Shown: piece after piece, positions 9,951 to 17,327 of the stretch | Position numbering within the stretch: the stretch's first letter is position 1 | How the letters are laid out: each line of letters starts with the position of its first letter | NCBI GenBank assembly: GCA_022484565.1 | Contig: JAKVKZ010000017.1 | Coordinates: forward strand, 1-50,246 | DNA length: 50,246 nucleotides | Direction of reading: 5' to 3' | Origin: Muribaculaceae bacterium | GTDB lineage: Bacteria > Bacteroidota > Bacteroidia > Bacteroidales > Muribaculaceae | Translations under genes and position numbers: made by a program | The notes under the pieces: model-generated | The model's input: the letters and a program-made list of their open reading frames with translations, nothing else | What the model was told of the DNA's origin: nothing | The model's database searches: none

Positions 9951-9958
9951 CAAAGTTA
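9951..9958 (-). promoter_or_regulatory. -7 element of the aminopeptidase P operon
   Basis: The minus strand reads TAACTTTG here, 41 nt ahead of the ATG. A convincing -33 element was not found at the usual distance. Confidence 0.45.
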
Positions 9959-10010
9959 CACCATTAATTTTGAAAATAAAAGCAACATAACAGTTTTTTG
10001 TGGGCTGCAT

Positions 10011-10815
10011 TTGGCGTGGGACAGTTTTTTGTCTGCAATTGGTTGATTGATAATCTGGTTGGTGGAGTGTCCCACAAATTTTTTCACTATAATTTTCGCT
10101 GTGGATTTGATGGGACAGGTAGGGTGAAATGATTGTGAGGATTGGCTTTGATTCGCATTGGAAGTTGTGATTTTTTGGGTTTCTGGGACAAGTGCGTGGG
10201 ACAAAATACTGCTTGTAATTGGCTGATTTATAATTTGATGGTTTGCTTGTCCCACAAATTTTTTCACTATAATTTTCGCTGTGTATTTAATGGGACATGT
10301 TGGCTGAGATGATTGTGATGATAGGCGATGATTTGATTTGGGAGTAGTGGATTTTTTGATTATTGGGACAAGTGCGTGGGACAAAAAACGGCCTGTAATT
10401 GGTTGACTGATAATTTGATGGTTTGCGTGTCCCACAAGTTTTTTCACTGTAATTTTCGCTGTGGATTTGATGGGACAGGTGGGGTGAAATGATTGTGCTG
10501 ATGGGCGATGATTTGATTTGGAAGTAGTGAAAATTTTGATTATTGGGACAAGTGCGTGGGACAAAATATAACTTGTAATTGACTGATTGATAATTTGATG
10601 GTTTGCTTGTCCCACAAATTTTTTCACTATAATTTTCGCTGTGGATTTGATGGGACGGGTGGGGTGAAATGATTGTGATGATAGGCGATGATTTGATTTG
10701 GAAGTAGTGAAATTTTTGATTCTTGGGACAGGCGCATGGGACAAAAAACGACCTGTAATTGGCTGATTGATAATTTGATTTGTGGCGTGTCCCACAGAAT
10801 TTTTCATTGTGTTTT
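10011..10815. repeat. Tandem array of about 180-bp repeats, roughly 4.5 copies, with internal inverted repeats
   Basis: The same 180-bp sequence recurs with a strict period at about 10021, 10201, 10381, 10561 and 10741, the outer copies being partial or more diverged. Each unit contains GTGGGACA followed about 45 nt later by TGTCCCAC (first pair 10016-10023 and 10068-10075), so every unit can form an 8-9 bp stem, and two further TGGGACA motifs. A minus-strand frame stays open through the array (9956-10924, 322 codons), but 180 is a multiple of three. Between the copies at 10201 and 10381 I count 21 substitutions falling 6/7/8 on the codon positions of that frame, so there is no sign of protein-level selection. 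The array fills most of the gene-free stretch 9911-11117. The remaining 10816-11117 is AT-rich and shows nothing else. Confidence 0.85.
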
Positions 10816-11117
10816 TCGCAATATTTTTTCTGACTTCATTTCGCAATGGAGATATTGCACAAAATTGGAATTTTGCGGTTTGAGAAATTTTAATTTTTGC
10901 GGATTTCATTTTATTATTCGCCATTTTTGATACAGCTGATAATTATTAGGCAAATATAAAGAATAGAGGAGTGTGGAGACCATGAAAAAAGGATAAAGAA
11001 AAGAAGGGGTTAATACTTTTAATTCTTTGGAAAGTTGGTGAATTATTCATGGAATTAAGCGTTTGCACTTTGATAAATCAAATTAATAGTAGTTTGAAAG
11101 AAATTATTGGCGAAAAG

Positions 11118-11149
11118 TTTGTGTATTCCAAACAAAAATCTTATTTTTG
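11118..11149 (+). promoter_or_regulatory. Promoter for the Abi leader RNA and HEPN gene
   Basis: TTTG at 11118-11121, 20 nt, then TATTTTTG at 11142-11149 is a full match to the Bacteroidetes consensus. Transcription would start near 11156, just before the hairpin at 11160. Confidence 0.75.
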
Positions 11150-11155
11150 CATCAC

Positions 11156-11207
11156 CAGAACCCGCCAAGCCTCTTTACAATGCTCAAATGTGCGGGTCGT
11201 TTTTTTT
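11156..11207 (+). ncRNA. Candidate short leader RNA ending in an intrinsic terminator (possible RNA antitoxin)
   Basis: Starting about 7 nt after the -7 element, the RNA would form a stem between ACCCGC (11160-11165) and GCGGGT (11192-11197) enclosing a 26-nt loop, followed by CG and eight T residues (11200-11207), with five more T at 11209-11213. That is a terminator before the Abi gene, so most transcripts should stop as an RNA of about 50 nt. The arrangement promoter, small RNA, leaky terminator, toxin gene is the one used by RNA-antitoxin modules. AbiF-type Abi_2 proteins have been reported to pair with a conserved ncRNA. The assignment of this particular RNA is inference from structure and position. 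Confidence 0.5.
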
Positions 11208-11220
11208 ATTTTTGTCAAAC

Positions 11221-12114
11221 GTGATACCTTATACCAAAAACTATAAATCTGCTGGAGAACTTGTAGCACTATTACAATCAAGGGGGCTTTCGATATCCGA
11301 TACCGTAAAGGCAAGGCAATACCTACAAACTATCAGCTACTATCGTCTATCTGCATATATGCATCCGTTATTGGCTTTTCCTAAATCGAAGAATCAATAT
11401 AAGGCAGGTGCTTCGTTTAAACAGGTCATGATGCTTTATCGTTTTGACAAAAAATTGAGATTATTACTATTTAATGAAATAGGGAAGATTGAAATTGCAT
11501 TACGAACTGCTATCATAGATGAATGTACCTTGCTATTCAATAATCCATTTTGGATGACAGATAAGACCAATTATATCACTGAAAGCAAATATTGGAAAAC
11601 AATGTTTTTAATAAATCATGAGATTGAAAAATCTCACGAAGAATTTATAGTACACTTTAGGAATACATATTCCAATCCATATCCACCAGCTTGGATATTA
11701 TCAGAGATATTGCCTTTGGGAGTATTGACTAATTTGTTCATGAACCTAAAGAGTCCGCAAGCAAAGAAACGTGTTGCTTTAAGATTTGGATTACAACTTC
11801 CTGTCTTTATTTCTTGGGTGACAGTATTAACGCTCACAAGAAATGCTTGCTGTCACCATGCCAGAGTGTGGAATAAGCAAAATACAATTACTCCGATGCT
11901 ACCCAAGAGGACATCCAATACTTGGATAACAATGACAGCTAATCCTTTACGTATTTATTTTGACTTATGCATTATAAAATATTTCTTATGTGTGGTTTCT
12001 CCCAATAATGATATGACAGATAAGTTGAAAGCACTATTGGCTAATTATCCTTTAGTTGATATCGCTGCTATGGGGTTTCCTAAAGATTGGACAAAAGAAG
12101 CACTTTGGAATTAA
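11221..12114 (+). CDS. Abi_2 (AbiD/AbiF-type) abortive-infection HEPN protein
   Basis: From GTG 11221 the protein has 297 residues, normal for the family, and begins with the conserved pattern YTKNYKSAGELVALLQSRGL; an upstream in-frame ATG at 11188 would start inside the leader hairpin. Family landmarks are the ISYYRLSAYMHPLL stretch, the basic helix FDKKLRLLLFNEIGKIEIAL, and TRNACCHHARVWN near residue 206, where R207, N208 and H212 form the RNxxxH motif of HEPN ribonucleases. Abi_2 proteins are phage-defence effectors thought to cleave RNA. Expression should depend on readthrough of the terminator just upstream. Base composition is more AT-rich than the flanking housekeeping genes, which fits horizontal acquisition. 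Confidence 0.88.
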   Translation: MIPYTKNYKSAGELVALLQSRGLSISDTVKARQYLQTISYYRLSAYMHPLLAFPKSKNQYKAGASFKQVMMLYRFDKKLRLLLFNEIGKIEIALRTAIIDECTLLFNNPFWMTDKTNYITESKYWKTMFLINHEIEKSHEEFIVHFRNTYSNPYPPAWILSEILPLGVLTNLFMNLKSPQAKKRVALRFGLQLPVFISWVTVLTLTRNACCHHARVWNKQNTITPMLPKRTSNTWITMTANPLRIYFDLCIIKYFLCVVSPNNDMTDKLKALLANYPLVDIAAMGFPKDWTKEALWN

Positions 12115-12278
12115 GAGCTGTAATGTTGGCGTAAGAAAATTCATCACATTATGGAATAAGTTTTGAATAAAACGTTATGATGATTTTACTTCTCTTTTGG
12201 TAGAGGACAAGACACAGGTGGTAGATTGCAGATAGATATTTATTAATTACGAAATCATAGAGTACTGTATGAAATATA

Positions 12279-12312
12279 GGCGGCAAAAAGCGATTTTTCA
12301 CTTTCTGCCGCC
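12279..12312. terminator. Bidirectional hairpin between convergent Abi and alcohol dehydrogenase genes
   Basis: GGCGGCA (12279-12285) pairs with TGCCGCC (12306-12312); beyond a mismatch the stem continues with AAAG/CTTT. It lies between the two stop codons and can serve either strand, although the T-tracts are weak. Confidence 0.55.
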
Positions 12313-12351
12313 ATTAAAACTGCAACAAATAAGCAGACCTATTAATACGAT

Positions 12352-13536
12352 TTACTTATACGATTTGTTCAGGATTTCAACTACTTCATCGTGAGTGAGC
12401 GGCTGGCGGTCAAGGTCCATCAGACCACCCATTACTTCACGGGCATTGGTTGCCATTGCATCGAATTCCGACGGATTTATGCCGTAGTCGGACATCTTTA
12501 GATTGTCAACTCCGCAAGCCTTTTGCAGGGATTTCAATGCTGTGATGAAGTCCTCGGGCTTTGTGGCATTTGTGTTGCCAAGCAATTTTGCCATGGTGAT
12601 GAAACGCTCGTTGCAAACGTGCTGAGAGATTATCTTCGAGAAATATGCCACGCTGATTATTATTAGTCCTGCTCCGTGTGGCAAGTCTTGATGATAGGCG
12701 CTGAGTGCATGCTCAATGGAATGTTCGGCAGTGCAGCCCACGAAGTCCATGCTATAGCCCGACAAAGTGTTGGCGAACGCCATGCGTGCGCGGGCTTCCA
12801 TGTCGTTCCCATTGCTGTATGCGCGAGGCAGATATTCACCTATTGTGCGGATAGCAGTTTCCTCAAGCATATCGCTGAAAGGATTGTTGGCACGCCCCAC
12901 ATAACCTTCAAGAGAATGGTAAAGCGCATCAAAGCCTTGGAAAGCCGTAAACCGTGGCGGAACAGTGGCCATTAATTCTGGATCAACAATTGCATACACA
13001 GGGAAAAGTCCCGGATGCATTATTCCAAGTTTCTCGTGAGTTTCGGGATTTGTAATTACGCCGCCGCTGTCAACTTCCGAACCAGTTCCGGCAGTGGTGG
13101 TGATTGCGATTATCGGCAGAGGATTTTTTTCAGTAGGCTTGTTTTTGCCCGTCTTTCCGCCTACATAATCCCAAAGGTCGCCGGGATTTGCAGCATTCAA
13201 AGCGATAGCCTTGGAGCAATCCATGATGCTGCCGCCACCAAGAGCCACGATGAAGTCGCAATTATTGTCACGAGCCACTTTAGCTCCTTCTTCAGCCGTA
13301 GCCTTCAATGGATTGGCCTGCACCTTATCGAAAAGGATGTGGGCCACACCAGCATCGTCAAGTTGCTTTTCAGTACGGTCGAGATAACCGTTGGCGCGTG
13401 TTGACTTGCCGTTGGAAATCACTATCAATGCCTTCTTGCCGGGCATAGGCAAAGTGTGAAGAATATTCAGCTTGCCTGCGCCGAAAAACACCTGAGTGGG
13501 AACGGCGAATGTAAAATCAAGATTTGTCTGTGTCAT
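12352..13536 (-). CDS. Iron-containing alcohol dehydrogenase
   Basis: The 394-residue protein belongs to the group III (Fe-dependent) alcohol dehydrogenases, closest in pattern to the butanol dehydrogenase/YqhD-like branch. The N-terminal half holds the dinucleotide-binding region, with FIVALGGGSIMDCSKAIAL as the GGGS phosphate loop. The metal ligands are in the C-terminal half: the Asp/His segment GFDALYHSLEGYV and the two His of EHALSAYHQDLPHGAG. It should reduce aldehydes or oxidise primary alcohols with NAD(P)H in the cytoplasm. A minus-strand TAATTTTG at 13563-13570, with GTTG at the proper distance (13590-13593), marks a promoter, so it is a single-gene unit. Confidence 0.92.
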   Translation of the reverse strand: MTQTNLDFTFAVPTQVFFGAGKLNILHTLPMPGKKALIVISNGKSTRANGYLDRTEKQLDDAGVAHILFDKVQANPLKATAEEGAKVARDNNCDFIVALGGGSIMDCSKAIALNAANPGDLWDYVGGKTGKNKPTEKNPLPIIAITTTAGTGSEVDSGGVITNPETHEKLGIMHPGLFPVYAIVDPELMATVPPRFTAFQGFDALYHSLEGYVGRANNPFSDMLEETAIRTIGEYLPRAYSNGNDMEARARMAFANTLSGYSMDFVGCTAEHSIEHALSAYHQDLPHGAGLIIISVAYFSKIISQHVCNERFITMAKLLGNTNATKPEDFITALKSLQKACGVDNLKMSDYGINPSEFDAMATNAREVMGGLMDLDRQPLTHDEVVEILNKSYK

Positions 13537-13562
13537 ATTATTGGTTATTTAATTTCACGATG

Positions 13563-13593
13563 CAAAATTAGTCCGAAAGTTTCATCATACAAC
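13563..13593 (-). promoter_or_regulatory. Promoter of the alcohol dehydrogenase gene
   Basis: The minus strand reads GTTG (13593-13590), 19 nt, TAATTTTG (13570-13563). Confidence 0.55.
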
Positions 13594-13647
13594 TACCATA
13601 ATTACGGATTTACTTACCAATAATACATTTCAGATCGTTCAATCCAG

Positions 13648-15543
13648 CTATTGCGGAGAATCAGTGCCCCTTAGTGCGCGGCCTGCATTGAGCACGTCAA
13701 TCACAGTGACACCAACATCGGCAAAGACTGCCATCCACATTGTGGCAATACCGAAAAACACCATGCCGAGTACGGCAACTTTCACCACAATCGCAAACCA
13801 TGTGTTTTCGTAGGCGATGCGCAAAGTGCGCCGTGCTTGACTGATGGCAACGGCAATCTTCGATGGCTTGTCGTCCATCAGCACAACGTCGGCTGCCTCG
13901 ATTGCCGCATCAGAGCCTAAACCACCCATTGCGATTCCAACATCGGCACGCGCAAGCACTGGAGCGTCGTTTATGCCGTCGCCAACAAATACCATCGTGC
14001 CGCTCTCTTTTTCTTTCAGCATACGTTCCACCTGCTCAACCTTGCCAGCAGGGAGAAGTTCGGCGTGATATTCGTCGATGCCAACCGTCTTTGCAACATC
14101 TGCAGCCACTTCCTCCTTGTCGCCGGTAAGCATCACAATGCGTTTCATTCCGACGCTCTTAAGCCTCTGAATGGCTTCGGCAGCATCATCCTTGATTTTG
14201 TCGGAAACTATTATGTGACCAGCATACACGCCATCAATCGCCACGTGAACAATTGTGCCAACTTTATGGCATTTGTGCCATTCAGCACCAATCGCATCCA
14301 TCATTTTGGAGTTGCCGACACGCACTTCTTGGCCATTCACCTTGGCACTTATGCCTTGACCAGCAATCTCTTTCACCTCCTCGATGGTGCAGCTGTCGGC
14401 CTCGTTAGGATATGCGTTTTTCAGAGATATCGCTATCGGGTGGGTTGAAAACCGCTCGACATGGGCTGCAAGGTGAAGCAATTGAGTCTCGCTCACAGTG
14501 TCGGGATGGACGGCAGTAACGTCGAACACACCTTTAGTCATAGTACCGGTTTTGTCGAAGGCAATAGTGGAGGCGTGAGCCAAAGTTTCAAGATAATTTG
14601 AGCCTTTCACAAGAATACCCCTGCGCGACGCACCGCCAATGCCTCCGAAAAATGTGAGCGGAACGGAAATCACGAATGCACACGGGCAAGAAACCACGAG
14701 GAATGTAAGGGCACGATAAAGCCAAAGCCCGAAATTTTCTATGAAATTGCTCGAAATGAGTGGAGGCAGTACTGCAACCAAAACGGCAAGGCCAACAACT
14801 ATTGGAGTGTAGATACGTGCAAACTTGGTGATGAAATTTTCGCTTTTCGATTTGTTTGCCGATGCGCTTTCCACGAGATTAAGCACCTTAGATGCAGTGC
14901 TTTCGCCGAACACTTTCGTCACACGCGCCTTTACCACACCGCTTAGGTTGACGCAGCCCGACATGATGTCGTCGTCGATGTGGATGTTGCGAGGCACGCT
15001 CTCGCCAGTCAATGCAACGGTGTCGATGCTTGAATCGCCCTCAATGACTATGCCGTCAAGAGGAATTTTCTCACCTGGCTTCATTACAATTGTTTCGCCA
15101 ACTTTAACGTCTTCGGGACTTACCGTCAACAACTGACCATCGCGCTCAACATTTGCAGTGTCGGGGCGAATATCCATCAGTTGCGAAATGGATTTGCGGC
15201 TGCTGCCTTCGGCAATGTCCTCAAACAATTCGCCAACCTGAAAGAAAAGCATCACGAACACGGCTTCGGGAAACTGATTTTCTGCACCAGGCATAAAACC
15301 AATGGTCAATGCACCGATTGTGGCAATCGACATCAGAAAATCCTCGTCGAGAGCCTTGCCATGCACTAAACCATCAGCAGCATCCGCCAGAACATCGAAA
15401 CCGACAAGCAGATAAGGCACAAGATAAATCAGCAGCAACTGCCACATAGGCAAAGTGCAAGTTTTTTCAATGCCAACCGCAACAGCCAGCAGCGCAGCCG
15501 AAGCGATGATTCTTCCCAATTTCTTCTTGTTCTCTTTTTCCAT
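13648..15543 (-). CDS. Heavy-metal translocating P1B-type ATPase (Zn/Cd/Pb-type)
   Basis: The 631-residue protein is a P1B ATPase lacking the N-terminal HMA metal-binding domain. Its landmarks are a membrane-spanning N-terminus, the TGES-type actuator motif (VALTGESVPR), the intramembrane CPC motif in VVSCPCAFVIS, the phosphorylation loop DKTGTMTKG and the hinge GDGINDAPVLARADVGIAMG. The C-terminal helix has an Asp in VFADVGVTVIDVLNA, a pattern of Zn/Cd/Pb exporters (ZntA/CadA) rather than copper pumps. It exports divalent metal from the cytoplasm using ATP. A 7-1-7 palindrome lies in its promoter region. A damaged nitroreductase gene is transcribed divergently. Confidence 0.92.
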   Translation of the reverse strand: MEKENKKKLGRIIASAALLAVAVGIEKTCTLPMWQLLLIYLVPYLLVGFDVLADAADGLVHGKALDEDFLMSIATIGALTIGFMPGAENQFPEAVFVMLFFQVGELFEDIAEGSSRKSISQLMDIRPDTANVERDGQLLTVSPEDVKVGETIVMKPGEKIPLDGIVIEGDSSIDTVALTGESVPRNIHIDDDIMSGCVNLSGVVKARVTKVFGESTASKVLNLVESASANKSKSENFITKFARIYTPIVVGLAVLVAVLPPLISSNFIENFGLWLYRALTFLVVSCPCAFVISVPLTFFGGIGGASRRGILVKGSNYLETLAHASTIAFDKTGTMTKGVFDVTAVHPDTVSETQLLHLAAHVERFSTHPIAISLKNAYPNEADSCTIEEVKEIAGQGISAKVNGQEVRVGNSKMMDAIGAEWHKCHKVGTIVHVAIDGVYAGHIIVSDKIKDDAAEAIQRLKSVGMKRIVMLTGDKEEVAADVAKTVGIDEYHAELLPAGKVEQVERMLKEKESGTMVFVGDGINDAPVLARADVGIAMGGLGSDAAIEAADVVLMDDKPSKIAVAISQARRTLRIAYENTWFAIVVKVAVLGMVFFGIATMWMAVFADVGVTVIDVLNAGRALRGTDSPQ

Positions 15544-15562
15544 GTCCGTAATTTATTTGCTG

Positions 15563-15570
15563 CAAAATTA
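15563..15570 (-). promoter_or_regulatory. -7 element of the P-type ATPase promoter
   Basis: The minus strand reads TAATTTTG. No -33 element is at the normal distance; the palindrome at 15583-15597 occupies that place, which suggests regulated expression. Confidence 0.5.
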
Positions 15571-15582
15571 CGCATCATTTTG

Positions 15583-15597
15583 TGCAACTAAGTTGCA
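15583..15597. promoter_or_regulatory. Perfect 7-1-7 palindrome, candidate Fur-family operator
   Basis: TGCAACT-A-AGTTGCA is a perfect inverted repeat with a single central base. It lies where the -33 region of the metal-ATPase promoter should be and 63 nt upstream of the divergent nitroreductase ATG. The 7-1-7 geometry is that of Fur/Zur/PerR boxes, which would fit a metal exporter. The cognate regulator is unknown. Confidence 0.5.
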
Positions 15598-15687
15598 AAG
15601 TTGAATGGTTTCGCCGTAAATTTGCAACAAGAATTATCGACAATAAAGAAAGGAATATTTATGGAAAATACTGTAATTTAAAATATT

Positions 15688-16170
15688 TTGACGCGGACAT
15701 CAGTCCGCAAGTTCAAGGACACCGCGGTGGAGAAAGAGAAAATCGAGACTATTCTCCGCGCAGGAATGGCTGCGCCTTTGGCAGTGAACAAGCAGCCTTG
15801 GCACTTTGTGGTGGTCACCGACCGTGAGATTCTTGACAAGATTGCACAATATCGATCTCCTCTTGCCATTGTGGTTTGCGGCGATATGAACAAGTTGGTG
15901 CCAATGGGCAAAGAATGGTGGATTACCGACATATCACTTGCATCGGAAAACATGCTTCTTGCCGCCCATGCTCTTGGGCTGGGCAGCATTTGGACTGCTC
16001 TTTATCCGCTACAGGATTACATGAAGAATGCAAGCAAGTTGCTCAATCTGCCTGATAATCTTGTTCCTCTAAATGTCCTGATTTTCGGCTATACTGACCA
16101 AATTGCTTTGCCAAAAGATAAGTGGAATCCCGAGAACGTTTCATACAACTCATACGGGAATAAAGAATAG
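15688..16170 (+). CDS. Nitroreductase family protein with damaged N-terminus
   Basis: The body is a short FMN-dependent nitroreductase: RTSVRKF at the N-terminus (FMN phosphate contacts), AVNKQPWHFVVVTDRE, a central VVCGDMNK stretch and LGLGSIWTALYP. The natural start appears to be ATG 15661, which reads MENTVI and then hits TAA at 15679-15681 before continuing in the same frame to NILTRTSVRKF. A GAA-to-TAA change would explain this. Translation could restart at TTG 15688, losing only nine residues, and I give that boundary. The usually conserved APSA motif is APLA here (TCG to TTG). The gene is therefore either expressed at low level from an odd start or is an early pseudogene. Confidence 0.7.
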   Translation: MTRTSVRKFKDTAVEKEKIETILRAGMAAPLAVNKQPWHFVVVTDREILDKIAQYRSPLAIVVCGDMNKLVPMGKEWWITDISLASENMLLAAHALGLGSIWTALYPLQDYMKNASKLLNLPDNLVPLNVLIFGYTDQIALPKDKWNPENVSYNSYGNKE

Positions 16171-16211
16171 GTAAGTAGCTGCTAATTCCAATGACTTGGC
16201 ATGTGAGCATT

Positions 16212-16248
16212 AAAAAAGCCTGCAACGCATGAGCGAAGCAGGCTTTTT
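16212..16248. terminator. Bidirectional terminator between nitroreductase and HIT genes
   Basis: AAAAAAGCCTGC (16212-16223) and GCAGGCTTTTT (16238-16248) form a 6-bp GC stem extended by A/T pairs, giving a T-tract on both strands. Confidence 0.85.
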
Positions 16249-16265
16249 CCGATTATTCGGAAATA

Positions 16266-16661
16266 TTATTTAATCGCGTCGGCGATTTTTTGGGCGATTT
16301 CAGTCATTTCTTCGGCTGGGAGAGAGAGCTTGCCTTTAAAGAAGTTCATGTCGCTTTCCTTGTTGATAGGAATGAGGTGAACGTGCGCATGAGGCACTTC
16401 AAGACCGAGAACAGCGACACCGATTTTTTTGCAGGGCATTACTTTCTTCATGCCTTCGGCAACTTTTTTGGCGAAACTCATCAGGCTGTCGTATTCGTCT
16501 TTGGGAAGATCGAAGATGTAATCCACCTCGTGCTTAGGAATCACAAGAGTGTGACCTTTAGCGACAGGGTTGATGTCGAGGAAAGCGAAGTTGTGTTCGT
16601 CCTCGGCTACTTTGTAGCAGGGAATTTCACCTGCGATAATTCTGCTGAAAATAGAAGCCAT
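16266..16661 (-). CDS. HIT family nucleotide hydrolase (HinT-like)
   Basis: The 131-residue protein has the normal length of bacterial HinT-type HIT proteins. It begins with IFSRIIAGEIPCYKVAED, contains FLDINPVAKGHTLVIPK, and ends the core with VPHAHVHLIPI, the His-x-His-x-His triad that carries the AMP intermediate. These enzymes hydrolyse adenosine phosphoramidates and similar adducts in the cytoplasm. It lies 14 nt downstream of greA on the same strand, so the pair is probably one transcript ending at the terminator at 16212-16248. Confidence 0.92.
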   Translation of the reverse strand: MASIFSRIIAGEIPCYKVAEDEHNFAFLDINPVAKGHTLVIPKHEVDYIFDLPKDEYDSLMSFAKKVAEGMKKVMPCKKIGVAVLGLEVPHAHVHLIPINKESDMNFFKGKLSLPAEEMTEIAQKIADAIK

Positions 16662-16675
16662 GATAAAAAAGAAAA

Positions 16676-17146
16676 TTAAATTGCGATTTCAACAATTTCA
16701 AAAGTCATAACACCAGCCGGCACCTTGATTTCGACTTTGTCGCCGATGCCGTGTCCGAGAAGTCCCTTAGCGATAGGAGTGTCAGACGAAAGTTTCTTCG
16801 CCTGAAGGTCAGCTTCGGAAGGAGCCACAATGGTATATTTCATTTTGGCGCCAGTCTTGACATTCTTGATGGTTACTGTATTGAGGAGTTGAACTTCATT
16901 CGTGTTGAGCTTCGTCTCGTCGATGATTCGAGCGCTAGCAACAAGGTCCTTCAGCTGAGAAATTTTCATTTCAAGCATACCCTGAGCCTCCTTAGCGGCA
17001 TCGTATTCGGCGTTTTCAGAAAGGTCGCCCTTGTCGCGGGCCTCCGCGATAGCACGTGAAATTTCAGGACGTCGAACATTTTCCATGTAGGCGATTTCCT
17101 CCATTTTCTTTTTATACCCTTCTTTAGTCATGTAGCTTATAGCCAT
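16676..17146 (-). CDS. greA: Transcription elongation factor GreA
   Basis: I start at ATG 17146 (MAISYMTKEGYKKKMEE); the sixteen in-frame residues further upstream are hydrophobic and unlike GreA. The 156-residue protein has the N-terminal coiled-coil with the acidic tip in ARDKGDLSENAEYDAAKEAQ and the C-terminal FKBP-like domain ending GVMTFEIVEIAI. GreA binds the secondary channel of RNA polymerase and stimulates cleavage of backtracked RNA. A promoter match lies at 17243-17272, leaving an untranslated leader of roughly 90 nt. The HIT gene follows after 14 nt. Confidence 0.96.
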   Translation of the reverse strand: MAISYMTKEGYKKKMEEIAYMENVRRPEISRAIAEARDKGDLSENAEYDAAKEAQGMLEMKISQLKDLVASARIIDETKLNTNEVQLLNTVTIKNVKTGAKMKYTIVAPSEADLQAKKLSSDTPIAKGLLGHGIGDKVEIKVPAGVMTFEIVEIAI

Positions 17147-17242
17147 GGTAAAAAACGTGTTTATTAAGTTAGTAAAAAATAAAAGAATCTCCACTTATTA
17201 GGTCGAGACCCCTTCGTAATTGCATTATTTTATTTAGCAAGG

Positions 17243-17272
17243 CAAAGGTAGCAACTAATTTTGAAAGTGCAA
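17243..17272 (-). promoter_or_regulatory. Promoter of greA
   Basis: The minus strand reads TTG (17272-17270), 19 nt, TACCTTTG (17250-17243). Confidence 0.65.
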
Positions 17273-17327
17273 TCGAAAAAGGCGGAATAATTTTTGACTT
17301 TGGCGTATTTTAGGGATAATTAACCAC

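Noticed and set aside
10011..10815. CRISPR array
   Set aside because: The repeats are 180 bp, directly adjoining and without unique spacers, and no cas genes are present.
9956..10924. 322-codon minus-strand frame across the tandem array, with a 60-residue protein repeat
   Set aside because: The 180-bp period is a multiple of three, so one open unit keeps the whole frame open. Substitutions between two units fall evenly on codon positions (6/7/8), and the frame ends inside the aminopeptidase promoter.
11188..11220. ATG 11188 as start of the Abi_2 protein
   Set aside because: It lies inside the leader terminator hairpin, and the added residues MCGSFFLFLSN are encoded by the stem and T-tract; GTG 11221 gives the usual family N-terminus. 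Not fully excluded.
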